DNA from: Rothia nasimurium
GTDB lineage: Bacteria; Actinomycetota; Actinomycetes; Actinomycetales; Micrococcaceae
DNA length: 64,000 nucleotides
Assembly (NCBI RefSeq): GCF_928381705.1
Contig: NZ_CAKMSR010000004.1
Location: 62,001-126,000 of the forward strand
Direction: 5' to 3'
Below, piece by piece: positions 37,722 through 46,300 of the stretch (the stretch's first letter is position 1; every line of letters begins with the position of its first letter). The position numbers and the translations under genes are program-made. The notes beneath the pieces are model-generated. The model saw only the letters and a list, made by a program, of their open reading frames with translations. It did not search any database and had not been told where the DNA came from.

Positions 37722-37757
37722 TTTCCTCTAGCTAGCTACCGGTTTCTGCCGGTGCGC

Positions 37758-37812
37758 GGACGCCCGCCTCGCCTTTCCTGCCCCGTGGCAGGGAGGAGGG
37801 GTGGGCGTCCTT
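37758..37812 (+). terminator. Terminator with GGACGCCC arms
   Basis: Outer arms GGACGCCC (37758-37765) and GGGCGTCC (37803-37810), inner TCCTGCC/GGCAGGGA, followed by TTATATT. It ends the CNNM operon. Confidence 0.75.
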
Positions 37813-37860
37813 ATATTCCTAGCGGGGCGCGGGTGTGATGCGGTGTACGCACTTTTTATT

Positions 37861-37875
37861 TGCGAACCGTTCGCA
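37861..37875 (+). promoter_or_regulatory. Candidate Zur operator before the zinc importer
   Basis: TGCGAACCGTTCGCA is a perfect 6-bp palindrome with a 3-bp spacer, 57 bp before the znuA-like start. The Zur gene lies at the far end of the same locus. The sequence is GC-richer than the classical AT-rich Zur box, so the assignment is only by position. Confidence 0.4.
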
Positions 37876-37931
37876 GAAAGGAGTAGGCTGGCAGAAGCCC
37901 TATCCCTTACTCCGTACCAAAGGACAGCGCC

Positions 37932-38891
37932 ATGCGAAAGATTTTCCCCACCGTCTCATTGCTTGCCGTATCGGCGCTGACCCTCTCTGCCTGCGGGTCA
38001 AGCGGGACGAGCGCGTCCTCGTCCTCAACCGACGGAACCCTGCAGGTCGTCACCACCACCGATGTCTATGCCGATGTGGTGGCGGCAGTCGGCGGCGATA
38101 AGGTAGAGGTCACCCCGCTCATTGCCTCAACCGCTGTGGACCCCCACTCCTACGAAGCCACCAGCCAGGACCGCCTGACCGTGAAAGACGCTGACTTGGT
38201 TGTCGTCAACGGCGGCGGCTACGATACCTTCCTCACCGAAATGGCCGGCACCGATAACCCCGACCAGATTGTGGTGAACGCGGTAGAACTCTCGGGCCTC
38301 TTTAGCGCCGACGACCTGGCCCACATGGCAGAAGAGCACAGCACCACCGGTGAAGACCACTCTGACCACGTGCACTCCTACAACGAGCATGTCTGGTACG
38401 ACCTGGACACCATGAAGAAGGTAGCTGACCAGGTAGCAGCCGACCTGGCTGAGCTCGACCCCGCCAACGCGGATGCCTACACCAGCGCAGCTGCAGCCTT
38501 CTCCACCGATGCTGACCAGCTCCTTGACCGTCTCAAGGCTATCGACACCGAAGAGCGTACCTACCTGGCGACCGAGCCTGTCTCGGGCTACATGCTGGAG
38601 GACGCCGGCTTCACCGACTCCACCCCGGCAGATTTGATCGCAGCGGTCGATAGCGAAAGCGACATCGCCCCCCTGACCCTGCAGGAAGCCAAAGACGCCC
38701 TCACCGGCGGCAGCATCGACCTGCTGGCCTTCAACGAGCAGACCCAGACCGCCCAGACCACCGAAATCTATACCTTCGCCCAGGAAGCCGGAGTTGCCAG
38801 CGTCTCCTTCACCGAGACCCTGCCCGAGAACACCGGCTACATGGACTGGATGACCCAGAACATCGACAACCTAGAAAAGGCAGTAGCATAA
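37932..38891 (+). CDS. znuA: Zinc ABC transporter substrate-binding lipoprotein
   Basis: 319 residues. The lipoprotein signal MRKIFPTVSLLAVSALTLSA ends at lipobox Cys21. The cluster 9 (TroA/ZnuA) fold has metal ligands in VDPHSYEAT, a His/Asp/Glu-rich loop at about 130-158 (HMAEEHSTTGEDHSDHVHS) and NEHVWYDLDTM, with a C-terminal LAFNEQTQTAQTTEIYT. The His-rich loop favours zinc over manganese. Anchored outside the membrane, it delivers metal to the permease. It is the first gene of znuA-znuC-znuB, with only 5 bp to the ATPase gene and a candidate operator upstream. Confidence 0.9.
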   Translation: MRKIFPTVSLLAVSALTLSACGSSGTSASSSSTDGTLQVVTTTDVYADVVAAVGGDKVEVTPLIASTAVDPHSYEATSQDRLTVKDADLVVVNGGGYDTFLTEMAGTDNPDQIVVNAVELSGLFSADDLAHMAEEHSTTGEDHSDHVHSYNEHVWYDLDTMKKVADQVAADLAELDPANADAYTSAAAAFSTDADQLLDRLKAIDTEERTYLATEPVSGYMLEDAGFTDSTPADLIAAVDSESDIAPLTLQEAKDALTGGSIDLLAFNEQTQTAQTTEIYTFAQEAGVASVSFTETLPENTGYMDWMTQNIDNLEKAVA

Positions 38892-38896
38892 AGCCT

Positions 38897-39754
38897 ATGG
38901 CTCACTCTTCTACCCAGCTCGCCCCCGCCCTTACGGTGACCGGGGGCGGGCTTTCCTTTGGCCACCGTACCCTGTGGCAGGATCTCAACCTCACCGTCGA
39001 ACAGGGCGAATATTTTGCCGTCCTGGGGCCCAATGGCTCGGGCAAATCGACCTTTATCAAGGTCATTTTGGGTCTGACCCAGCTGAGCGCCGGCAAAATT
39101 TCGGTTCTGGGTGCCCCTGCCCGCCTGGGGAACCCCGGCGTCGGCTACATTCCCCAGCAGAAGGCAATTGGTACCGAGATGCCCCTGCGGGCCCGCGATT
39201 TTGTGGGGCTGGGAGTGGACGGCCACCGCTGGGGCTTCCGTATGAAGAACCGGGCCTACCGGGAGAAGGTTGACTCCCTGCTCGATGCGGTCGGTGCCAG
39301 CGACTACGCCAACGTGCCGGTGGGGCTTCTATCGGGCGGCGAGCAGCAGCGCCTGCGTATCGCCCAGGCCCTTGCCAATGACCCCAAGATTATCCTGGCA
39401 GATGAGGCCCTGCTTTCTTTGGACCTCAACCACCAGTACGCCGTCTCTGACCTGATTCACCGCTACAACCGGGAGCACGGGGCTACGGTCGTTTTCGTGA
39501 CCCACGAAATTAACCCCATTATCGACCATGTAGACCGCCTGCTCTACCTCGCGGGCGGACGCTTCACCGTGGGGTCGGTGGAGCAGGTCATGCGGAGCGA
39601 GGTGCTCACCGACCTCTACCAGACTCCGGTATCGGTGATACAGACCAACGGCCGCTACGTGGTGGTGGGCGGCGAGCACGGGGAGCACCACTGCGCCCTA
39701 GAAACCGACCACCCCCAGCTACTTGCACCCGTGAAAGGGGGAGATAACCGATGA
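38897..39754 (+). CDS. znuC: Zinc ABC transporter ATPase
   Basis: 285 residues. Walker A GPNGSGKST (about 46-54), Q loop in VGYIPQQKAIG, signature LSGGEQQRLRIAQ, Walker B IILADEALLSLD and switch VTHEINPI. The usual DEP of Walker B is DEA here, an unusual but probably tolerated change. Pairs of this protein energise the ZnuB permease. It overlaps znuB by 4 bp (ATGA), so translation is coupled. Confidence 0.92.
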   Translation: MAHSSTQLAPALTVTGGGLSFGHRTLWQDLNLTVEQGEYFAVLGPNGSGKSTFIKVILGLTQLSAGKISVLGAPARLGNPGVGYIPQQKAIGTEMPLRARDFVGLGVDGHRWGFRMKNRAYREKVDSLLDAVGASDYANVPVGLLSGGEQQRLRIAQALANDPKIILADEALLSLDLNHQYAVSDLIHRYNREHGATVVFVTHEINPIIDHVDRLLYLAGGRFTVGSVEQVMRSEVLTDLYQTPVSVIQTNGRYVVVGGEHGEHHCALETDHPQLLAPVKGGDNR

Positions 39755-40665
39755 CTTTTGCGGACTTTATGGGCAAGGTCTTTGTCTTTGACCGCTATGG
39801 TGAGCTGGTGGCCCTGCTGAGCCAGTCCATTATCGCCGGGGCTATCTTGGGTGTTATCGGTGGCTTTGTAGGGCTCTTTGTGATGCTCCGCCGTCACGCT
39901 TTTGCGGTGCACGCCATCGCCGAGATGTCTTTTGCCGGGGCTGCCCTCTTCCTGCTCCTGGGCTATAACGTGGTCACCGGTTCCCTGGTGGGCTCCATTA
40001 TCTCTGCCCTGCTGATTGCCCTGATGGGCGCCCGAGCCCACGAAAACGATTCAATCATCGGTGCCCTGATGCCCTTTGGTCTGGGGTTGGGAATCCTCTT
40101 CCTCTCCCTCTACTCGGGCAGGGCAGCGAACAAATTCTCGCTACTGACCGGTCAGATTGTTTCTGTTGACTCTGCCCAACTGACCTCTATGATCATCGGT
40201 GGGGTAGTGATTATTGCGGCCCTGGCTATCATGTGGCGGCCGCTCATGTTCGCCTCGCTTGACCCGGTGGTTGCCTCAGCCAAGGGGGTGCCGCTGAAGG
40301 CCCTTTCCATTGCTTTCATGATTGTGCTGGGTATTGCCACAGCCCTGTCGGTGCAGGTGGTGGGCTCCCTGCTGGTTCTGGCCCTGCTGATTACCCCGGC
40401 AGCGGCAGCCCTGCAAATCACAGCCTCGCCCCTGCGCGCTCTAATTCTTTCAGTGCTCTTTGCAGAAACAGCCATGGTGGGCGGTATTCTTCTGGCTCTG
40501 GCAGGCTCCCTGCCTATCAGCCCCTACGTGACCACCCTGTCTTTCCTCATCTTCGTGGTCTGCCGCCTGGTACGAGCCGTCCGTCAGCGCTACTCAGCAT
40601 CGGGGCGCGTCCGCTCAGCTGAAGCCGCAGCAGCACCTAGCCCTGCTGGTGGGCAGAGCAGTTAG
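39751..40665 (+). CDS. znuB: Zinc ABC transporter permease
   Basis: 304 residues with eight or more hydrophobic helices. The family 'ABC-3' signature region is visible as GFVGLFVMLRRHAFAVHAIA, and the cytoplasmic EAA-like loop region as SAKGVPLKALSIAFMIVLGI. Length and helix spacing match ZnuB/TroC-type permeases. Its final 29 bp overlap the convergent regulator gene; the tail SAEAAAAPSPAGGQSS is non-conserved. Together with znuA and znuC it forms a complete importer. Confidence 0.92.
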   Translation: MTFADFMGKVFVFDRYGELVALLSQSIIAGAILGVIGGFVGLFVMLRRHAFAVHAIAEMSFAGAALFLLLGYNVVTGSLVGSIISALLIALMGARAHENDSIIGALMPFGLGLGILFLSLYSGRAANKFSLLTGQIVSVDSAQLTSMIIGGVVIIAALAIMWRPLMFASLDPVVASAKGVPLKALSIAFMIVLGIATALSVQVVGSLLVLALLITPAAAALQITASPLRALILSVLFAETAMVGGILLALAGSLPISPYVTTLSFLIFVVCRLVRAVRQRYSASGRVRSAEAAAAPSPAGGQSS

Positions 40666-41071
40666 AGCAGACCCCGGTAATCTCAATGACGTGCTTGACC
40701 TCGGTGTAGCCGTTCTTTGCCGCAATCGCCAGGGCTAGCTCTTCAAGCTCGGGAATCTCAAATTCCCGGGCAGCCCCACAGATACGGCAGAGCAGGTGAT
40801 GGTGGTGGTGCTCGGAGTCGCAGCGGCGGTAGATAGCTTCGCCGTCCTCGGTCTTGAGGGCCTCTACCTCACCGGTGCCCACCATGGACTGCAAGAGACG
40901 GTAGGTGGTTGCCAGCGACACCTTATCGCCGCGTGAGAGCATGAGCTGGTGCAGGTCTTGAGCAGAAATAAAGTCTTCGAGGGTTTCGAGGGTTGCGGTG
41001 ACTGCCCGGCGCTGTTTAGTGTTGCGAATTTCGGTGGGCTTGCTGGCTGACGACGCTGAGTTGGTGTTCAC
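40637..41071 (-). CDS. zur: Fur-family zinc regulator (Zur)
   Basis: 144 residues. A winged-helix domain (TKQRRAVTATLETLEDFISA and KVSLATTYRLLQSMVGTGEV) precedes a metal-binding dimerisation domain with RRCDSEHHHHHLLCRICGAA (His-rich, structural CxxC) and a second CSNC. The five-His stretch and position beside znuACB favour Zur over Fur. With zinc bound it would repress the importer. It is convergent with znuB, overlapping by 29 bp. Start ATG 41071. Confidence 0.9.
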   Translation of the reverse strand: MNTNSASSASKPTEIRNTKQRRAVTATLETLEDFISAQDLHQLMLSRGDKVSLATTYRLLQSMVGTGEVEALKTEDGEAIYRRCDSEHHHHHLLCRICGAAREFEIPELEELALAIAAKNGYTEVKHVIEITGVCSNCSAHQQG

Positions 41072-41256
41072 GGGTCATTCCCTCGTCTAAAATCGGTCTC
41101 TCTCTGTGCCTACTGTACACCAGGTTTCCAGGGGCAGAAACGGCCCTCGCGCGGGGCGAAAAACAACGTTTTCAGGTAACAGCGTATGTGTTCAGCAGAA
41201 AGAAACCGTCAGCTCCAACTAGTCTGACTGTGGTGGGAGCTACTAGGGTGGTAGGT

Positions 41257-41907
41257 ATGAAACTTACCAAATACACCCACTCCTGCGTCAGGCTCGAAAA
41301 GGACGGCGCCGTGCTGGTGCTCGACCCCGGAAACTTCTCCGAGGTCGAGCAGGCGCTGGACGGGGCCCACCATATTCTGGTCACCCACGTACACCCCGAT
41401 CACTTCGACGAGGGTAAAGTGGTTGCCTTTCTGCGAGAGAACCCGCAGGTCACCATTCACGCCCCCGCCGCTGTCATTGATGCCGTTCTTGCGGCCCTGC
41501 CCGAGGCCCTTGCAAAGTCGGTGGAAGCTGACGGGGAGCTGGCCCTCTCGTCCTTCTCTATCAAAACCTTCGGCGGTAACCACGCGGTGATCCACCCCCT
41601 GCTACCGGTGATCGATAACGTGGGATACCTGATTGACGATAACCTCTTCCACCCAGGGGATTCTTTTGTGGTACCCCACGGCATTGAGGTGGGTACTCTG
41701 CTGGTGCCGATTCATGCCCCCTGGAACAAGATTCAGGAGGTCATTGACTTCATTATCGCTGTGCGCGCTCCGCGGGCCTTCCAGATTCATGATTCACTGC
41801 TTGCCGAAAACGGTCGAAACATGATTGTTGGCCACGCAACCAACTTTGGTCAGAAGTACGGCACCACCTTTGAGTACCTGGCCCCCGGCCAGTCTGTAGA
41901 GATTTAG
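41257..41907 (+). CDS. MBL-fold metallo-hydrolase (UlaG-like)
   Basis: 216 residues from ATG 41257 (MKLTKYTHSCVRLEKDGAVL); an upstream GTG or ATG would add 23 weak residues. The metal motif is VTHVHPDHFDEGK (HxHxDH). FGGNHAVIHPLLPVIDNVGY holds the next ligand His, FHPGDSFVVPHGIEV an Asp, and QIHDSLLAENG a late His. The chain lacks the long insertions of ribonuclease Z or glyoxalase II. It belongs to the L-ascorbate-6-phosphate-lactonase-like group of unknown substrates. It is followed 11 bp on by a HIT protein and may share its transcript. Confidence 0.82.
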   Translation: MKLTKYTHSCVRLEKDGAVLVLDPGNFSEVEQALDGAHHILVTHVHPDHFDEGKVVAFLRENPQVTIHAPAAVIDAVLAALPEALAKSVEADGELALSSFSIKTFGGNHAVIHPLLPVIDNVGYLIDDNLFHPGDSFVVPHGIEVGTLLVPIHAPWNKIQEVIDFIIAVRAPRAFQIHDSLLAENGRNMIVGHATNFGQKYGTTFEYLAPGQSVEI

Positions 41908-41918
41908 GAGTAAGCCCC

Positions 41919-42344
41919 ATGAGCACTGTTTTTACCAAGATTATTAACCGAGAACTGCCCGGCCGTTTTATCTGGGAGGACGAGCAGGCAGTTGCCTTCT
42001 TGACCATCGAGCCCTTCCAGTATGGACACACCCTGGTGGTTCCCAAGGCTGAGATTGACCACTGGGTTGACCTACCTGAGGAGCTCTCTGCCCACCTCTT
42101 TGACGTGGCTCAGAAGGTATCGAAGGGTCTGATGAAGGCTTTTGAGCCCACCCGCGTGGGCATGATTATTGCCGGTTTTGATGTGCCCCATACCCATATT
42201 CATGTGTGGCCCGCTGTTGACCAGAGTGAGTTCACTTTCGAGCAGGCTAACCGTAACCCCGATTCAGCTGCTATGGATGAGGCTGCTGAAAAGCTGCGGG
42301 CAGCCCTGACCGAGCTGGGCTACGGCGACTCGGTAGCTTCCTAG
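41919..42344 (+). CDS. HIT-family nucleotide hydrolase
   Basis: 141 residues. The histidine triad reads HTHIHVWP near residue 89, with ELPGRFIWEDEQAVAFLTIE and HTLVVPKAEIDHWVDL upstream, as in Hint-type proteins. These hydrolyse nucleoside phosphoramidates or adenylylated compounds; the physiological substrate is unknown. The C-terminal part (about 105-141) is short. A perfect 24-bp terminator hairpin follows, whose outer arm repeats in inverted form 900 bp downstream. Confidence 0.88.
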   Translation: MSTVFTKIINRELPGRFIWEDEQAVAFLTIEPFQYGHTLVVPKAEIDHWVDLPEELSAHLFDVAQKVSKGLMKAFEPTRVGMIIAGFDVPHTHIHVWPAVDQSEFTFEQANRNPDSAAMDEAAEKLRAALTELGYGDSVAS

Positions 42345-42357
42345 CCCCTCCGCCAGG

Positions 42358-42416
42358 TAGGTACCATCTAAATCAGAAAAACCCACCAACTAGGTGGGTT
42401 TTTCTGATTTAGATGG
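42358..42416 (+). repeat. Left inverted repeat and terminator of the membrane-protein/XRE cassette
   Basis: A perfect 24-bp hairpin (42364-42387, 42393-42416; arm contains AAATCAGAAAAACCCACC) ends the HIT gene. Its left side, from TAGGTACCATCTAAATCAG through AAAAACCCACC, is repeated exactly but inverted at 43275-43304. The two 30-bp copies enclose the two-gene cassette. Confidence 0.85.
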
Positions 42417-42474
42417 TCTTTTCTGGTGTAGTGGCTGAGTGTCTGGGGCGTAGGGGCCGACGGCCTAAAAATAA

Positions 42475-42548
42475 GTAAAGTGTGTTTGACATAGCTTCGC
42501 GCCTGTATGTAAAGTTTATTTCACATCAACTGTAAAGTAACCTTTACA
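42475..42548 (+). promoter_or_regulatory. Promoter and GTAAAG operator cluster of the XRE cassette
   Basis: TTGACA (42486-42491) is a consensus -35, and TAAAGT 18 bp on is a possible -10. The motif GTAAAGT occurs at about 42475, 42509 and 42532, and the last forms the palindrome TGTAAAGTAACCTTTACA (42531-42548). These are probably binding sites for the XRE protein encoded by the second gene, giving autoregulation. Confidence 0.55.
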
Positions 42549-42560
42549 TAAGGAGATAGC

Positions 42561-43022
42561 ATGAGCATCGACAAGACCCAAAGCACCTGGGGCCGTTCTC
42601 GCTTCGGTGGTAGCCAAGCAACCCTGATACTTGTCAGTATTCTGGGTGCAACTGCACTGGCCCAGCTACTGGCCTGGGGCATTATTGTCATTAGTTCTGA
42701 GCAGGTCACCTGGTGGTGGGTGCCGGTTGCCTCGTTAGCTTTTGTTCCGGTGTTAGCCGCCACCTTTTGGGCGCTTCTGGTCGACCGAAACACCGTTAAA
42801 GGAACCACCCGCAACCCAGAATCCAGCATCGAAAACCACTGGTACGGAAAGGCAGCGGAAACTACCTTTCACCTCATGATTGCAGTGATGGGGCTGGGTG
42901 CCGGGGCTTTCGCTATCTTCGACTGGCAGGTATCGCCGTCCCTTCTGCTGGCGTCCGTCACCGTGCTGGCCATGCTGGTCTTCCTTGTGAGCTACCAGGT
43001 TTACAAGCGTAAGGGTGCATAG
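42561..43022 (+). CDS. Four-helix membrane protein paired with an XRE regulator
   Basis: 153 residues. Hydrophobic segments lie at about 17-40 (TLILVSILGATALAQLLAWG), 52-73 (VPVASLAFVPVLAATFWALL), 98-116 and 122-145; the N terminus and the VDRNTVKGTTRNPESS loop are polar, and the tail YQVYKRKGA is basic. Small four-helix proteins followed by a short HTH gene are a recurrent operon type, and their function is not known. ATG 42561 has AAGGAG upstream; three bases separate it from the XRE gene. The cassette is enclosed by inverted repeats. Confidence 0.7.
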   Translation: MSIDKTQSTWGRSRFGGSQATLILVSILGATALAQLLAWGIIVISSEQVTWWWVPVASLAFVPVLAATFWALLVDRNTVKGTTRNPESSIENHWYGKAAETTFHLMIAVMGLGAGAFAIFDWQVSPSLLLASVTVLAMLVFLVSYQVYKRKGA

Positions 43023-43025
43023 CCT

Positions 43026-43232
43026 GTGCAGAACCAGCTCAAAGAACTACGCACTGAACGGGGCTACTCTCAGCAGCAGCTCGCCGACGTGCTCGGAGTG
43101 TCACGCCAGACCGTCATCTCAATTGAAAAAGGACGTTTCGATCCGTCCCTGCCCCTGGCCTTCCAGCTCGCTGAAGTCTTCGGTTGCCGGATCGAGGATA
43201 TTTTCTTCCCCGATGCACCCGAGAACAATTAG
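43026..43232 (+). CDS. Small XRE-family HTH transcriptional regulator
   Basis: 68 residues, start GTG 43026. Nearly the whole protein is one Cro/CI-type HTH: LKELRTERGYSQQQLADVLG, then VSRQTVISIEKGRFDPSLPL, then AFQLAEVFGCRIEDIFFPD. The FDPSLPLAFQLAEVF signature belongs to the YozG/PF01381 group of minimal repressors that lack an effector domain. It probably binds the GTAAAG sites upstream of its operon. The signal to which it responds is unknown; the partner membrane protein may control it. Confidence 0.88.
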   Translation: MQNQLKELRTERGYSQQQLADVLGVSRQTVISIEKGRFDPSLPLAFQLAEVFGCRIEDIFFPDAPENN

Positions 43233-43253
43233 AAGAGAGAAAAGACCAGGAAA

Positions 43254-43304
43254 ATCGGAAAAACCCACCAACGAGGTGGGTTTTTCTGATTTAGATGGTA
43301 CCTA
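43254..43304 (+). repeat. Right inverted repeat and terminator of the XRE cassette
   Basis: Hairpin ATCGGAAAAACCCACC / GGTGGGTTTTTCTGAT (43254-43269, 43275-43290). The right side from GGTGGGTTTTTCTGATTTAG to GGTACCTA is the exact inverted complement of the left side of the copy at 42358. It lies between the XRE gene and convergent hrpA. Confidence 0.85.
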
Positions 43305-43322
43305 GGGCATGGACGGGCGGGC

Positions 43323-46300
43323 CTAAGCGTTCTTGATGGCCTCCATGGCTTCGCGCAGGGCCTTAGCCACCCGCTTCTCACTGACGGTGTAGGCGGTGCC
43401 GAGCTCCTGGGCGAAGAAGCTGACGCGCAGTTCCTCAATCATCCAGCCCACCTGCTCCAGCTCGGGAGTCGGCACCGTGCCTCCTGGCAGGGACTGCACA
43501 GCCTTGTCGTAGGCGTCCTCTAGTTCCTGCACGGTCAGCATGAGCTGGTTATCCCGGTTGACGTTCGGCCCCAGCTTTTCAATGCGCTTGGTGATGGCCT
43601 TAAGGTAGCGGGGCAGATGATGAAGCTGCACCGCACCGGTGGACGCCACAAAGCCCGGGTAAACCAGGTTCTCCAGCTGGCTCTTCATGTCGCTCATGGC
43701 GTGAATGACCGCAAGCGAGGTGGACTTCTTAATGAGCTTCTGCACCTTAGCTGTTTCCGACAGAATATCGGCAACCAGCTTGGTCATCACGAATACCGTG
43801 TCAATGAGCTCAGCCCGCACGCTGTTGAACAGGGCAGTGTACTCCTCCCTGGTAAAAGGCGGGGTAGCGGGTACCAGCTGGTCAATAGCGGCTACCGTAC
43901 AGTCACTAATGAGGGCTTCAATTGACCCGTGGGGGTTCTGCGTAAACACTAGCTTTTCGCGGTTGTTCAGGTGCTCTGAAACATAGCGCTCGGGCGAGGG
44001 AGTATTGAGTTTGAGCAGGCGAATCACACCCCCGCGCTGGGCTCGGGTAGCTTCAGCCTCGGTGGGGAAGATCCGCACAGCAACGGACGCCCCCTCATCC
44101 ACCAGGGCCGGGTAGCCTGCTACCGTCTGGGTAGCAATGACGCGCTCGACCTTGCGGGGTAGGTCCTGTTCCGGCCAGTCGGTTAGGCCCGAGACTTCCC
44201 GCACGGCTTTGCTGCCCACCGCCTGTTCCGGGGCGGACGCCTGTGCCCCCTTGACACCTGCACCCCGGCTCCCAGCCGCGCTGGGAGCCGCAGAGGGTGC
44301 AGAGCCGCCGCGGGCGTCCTGACCCTTCTTACCACCGGCGGCCATGGCCGCCATCTTGCCCATGGTCTCGGGGCTTGCACCCAGAGAAGCTGCCAGGGCA
44401 GAGCGAATCTCGGCGTGCAAAAGGCCCTGGAGTTCCACTAAATCCTTGCCCTCGCCCAGAATCTTATTCTGGTGGTTGCGCACCTGGAAGGTGAAGCGCA
44501 GGTGCTCGGGTACCGCATCCCAATTGAACTCGGCCGGGTCGACCACATGCCCGCGCAGGCGGCGCAGCACCAGGGCCAGGGCCTCAGTGAGGGAATCAGC
44601 AGCGGGGGAGTAGTCGGCGTTGAGTTTCTCGACGGCCTGGCGGGCAACGTCCGGGGCCGGAACAAAATTCTTGCGAATCTGCTTGGGTAGGGACTTAATC
44701 AGGGCCGTCACCAGCTCCTCCCGCAGACCCGGAATCAGCCACTCAAAAGGAGCCGGTTCAAGCTGCCCTAAGAAGAGCACCGGAACCTGCACCGCGATGC
44801 CGTCCGTCTGCGTCTGGGACGAGCGCACCCCACCAATCTGCACGCTGGGGGCGTACTCGTAGCGCAGGTCAAGGGCCAGCTCCCCGCCGGAAGTGCGGGC
44901 AGTCCAGGTGCGGGGGAAGAGGGACTCGTCGTAATCGGCGGCCTCTTCGTCAATCAGGTTTTCGGGGGTGAAATCCAGCAGGTGCTCATTGACCCGGCGT
45001 TCCTCCTTCCACCAGCGGTCAAAGTGGCGCTCAGAGACAACGTGCTCGGGTATGCGGGCGTTATAGAAGTCGAAGAGGACAGCGTCATCGACCCGCAGGT
45101 CGCGGCGGCGCAGACGAGCCTCAAGCTCCTCAACCTCAGCCAGAGCCTTCTGATTGCGGGCAAAGAAGCGGTGGCGGGTCTGCCAGTCGCCCTCTACCAG
45201 GGCAGACTGAATGAAAATCTCGCGGGCAGCTACCGGGTCAACCCTCCAGTACTGGATACGCCGGTCGGCAATGATGGGCAGCCCAAAGAGGGTAACCTTC
45301 TCGTGGGCTAGCACAGAGCCCTGGCGGGACGACCAGTGCGGGTCAGAGTAGGAATGCTTGAGCAGGGGCCCAGCCAGCTCCTCAACCCACTCGGGCTCAA
45401 TCTGGGCATTCACCCGCGCCCAGAGACGGGATGTCTCCACCAGCTCGGCAGATACCAGCCAGACCGGGTTCTTCTTAAAGAGGGCAGAACCGGGGAAAAT
45501 CGCAAAACGGGTGCCGCGGGCGCCCCGGTACTCGTGGCGGTTCTGCTCATCCTGCATACCAATGTGCGACAGCAGGCCAGAGAGCAGGGACTTATGCACC
45601 TCGGTCTCACTAGCAGCCGGGTCAATATCGCGCCCGCCCTCAACCGTAATACCGGCCGAGCGGCCAATCTCCCGCAGCTGGGCAAAGAGATCCTGCCACT
45701 CACGAATACGCAGGAAGTTTAGATACTCCCGGTGGCACATCTTGCGGAACTGACTCGATGACAGCTCGGCCTGCTTCTCATTGATGTACTGCCAGAGCAA
45801 GAGGAAGGACGTGAAGTCGGACTTCTCATCCTTATAGCGGGCGTGCAGGGAATCGGCCTCGCCGCGGTGCTCGGCGGGGCGCTCGCGGGGGTCCTGAATG
45901 GTCAGGGCAGCAGCCAGCACCATGATTTCCTTGGCAACACCCCGCTTGGAACCCTCCACAATCATGCGGGCTAGGCGGGGGTCAACGGGCAGGGCTGCCA
46001 TGGCGCGCCCAGCGGCAGTGAGCGGTGAGGACGGACGCCGCCCCCCTCTACCGCGTGCCCCGCGCGTATCGCGGGGGAGGGCGTCCGCACCCTCACGGCC
46101 GGGGGTAGCAAGAGCTCCTAGCTCGCGCAGCAGGTTAACGCCGTCGTTGATAGCGCGGGTTTCGGGCGGCTGAACGAAGGGGAACTTCTCAATATCGGCG
46201 GGGGACTTAACCACGCCGATTGCGGTCATCTGCAGAATGACCGCGGCCAGGTTGGTGCGGAGAATCTCGGGGTCGGTGAACTCGGCCCTGGCCTGGAAGT

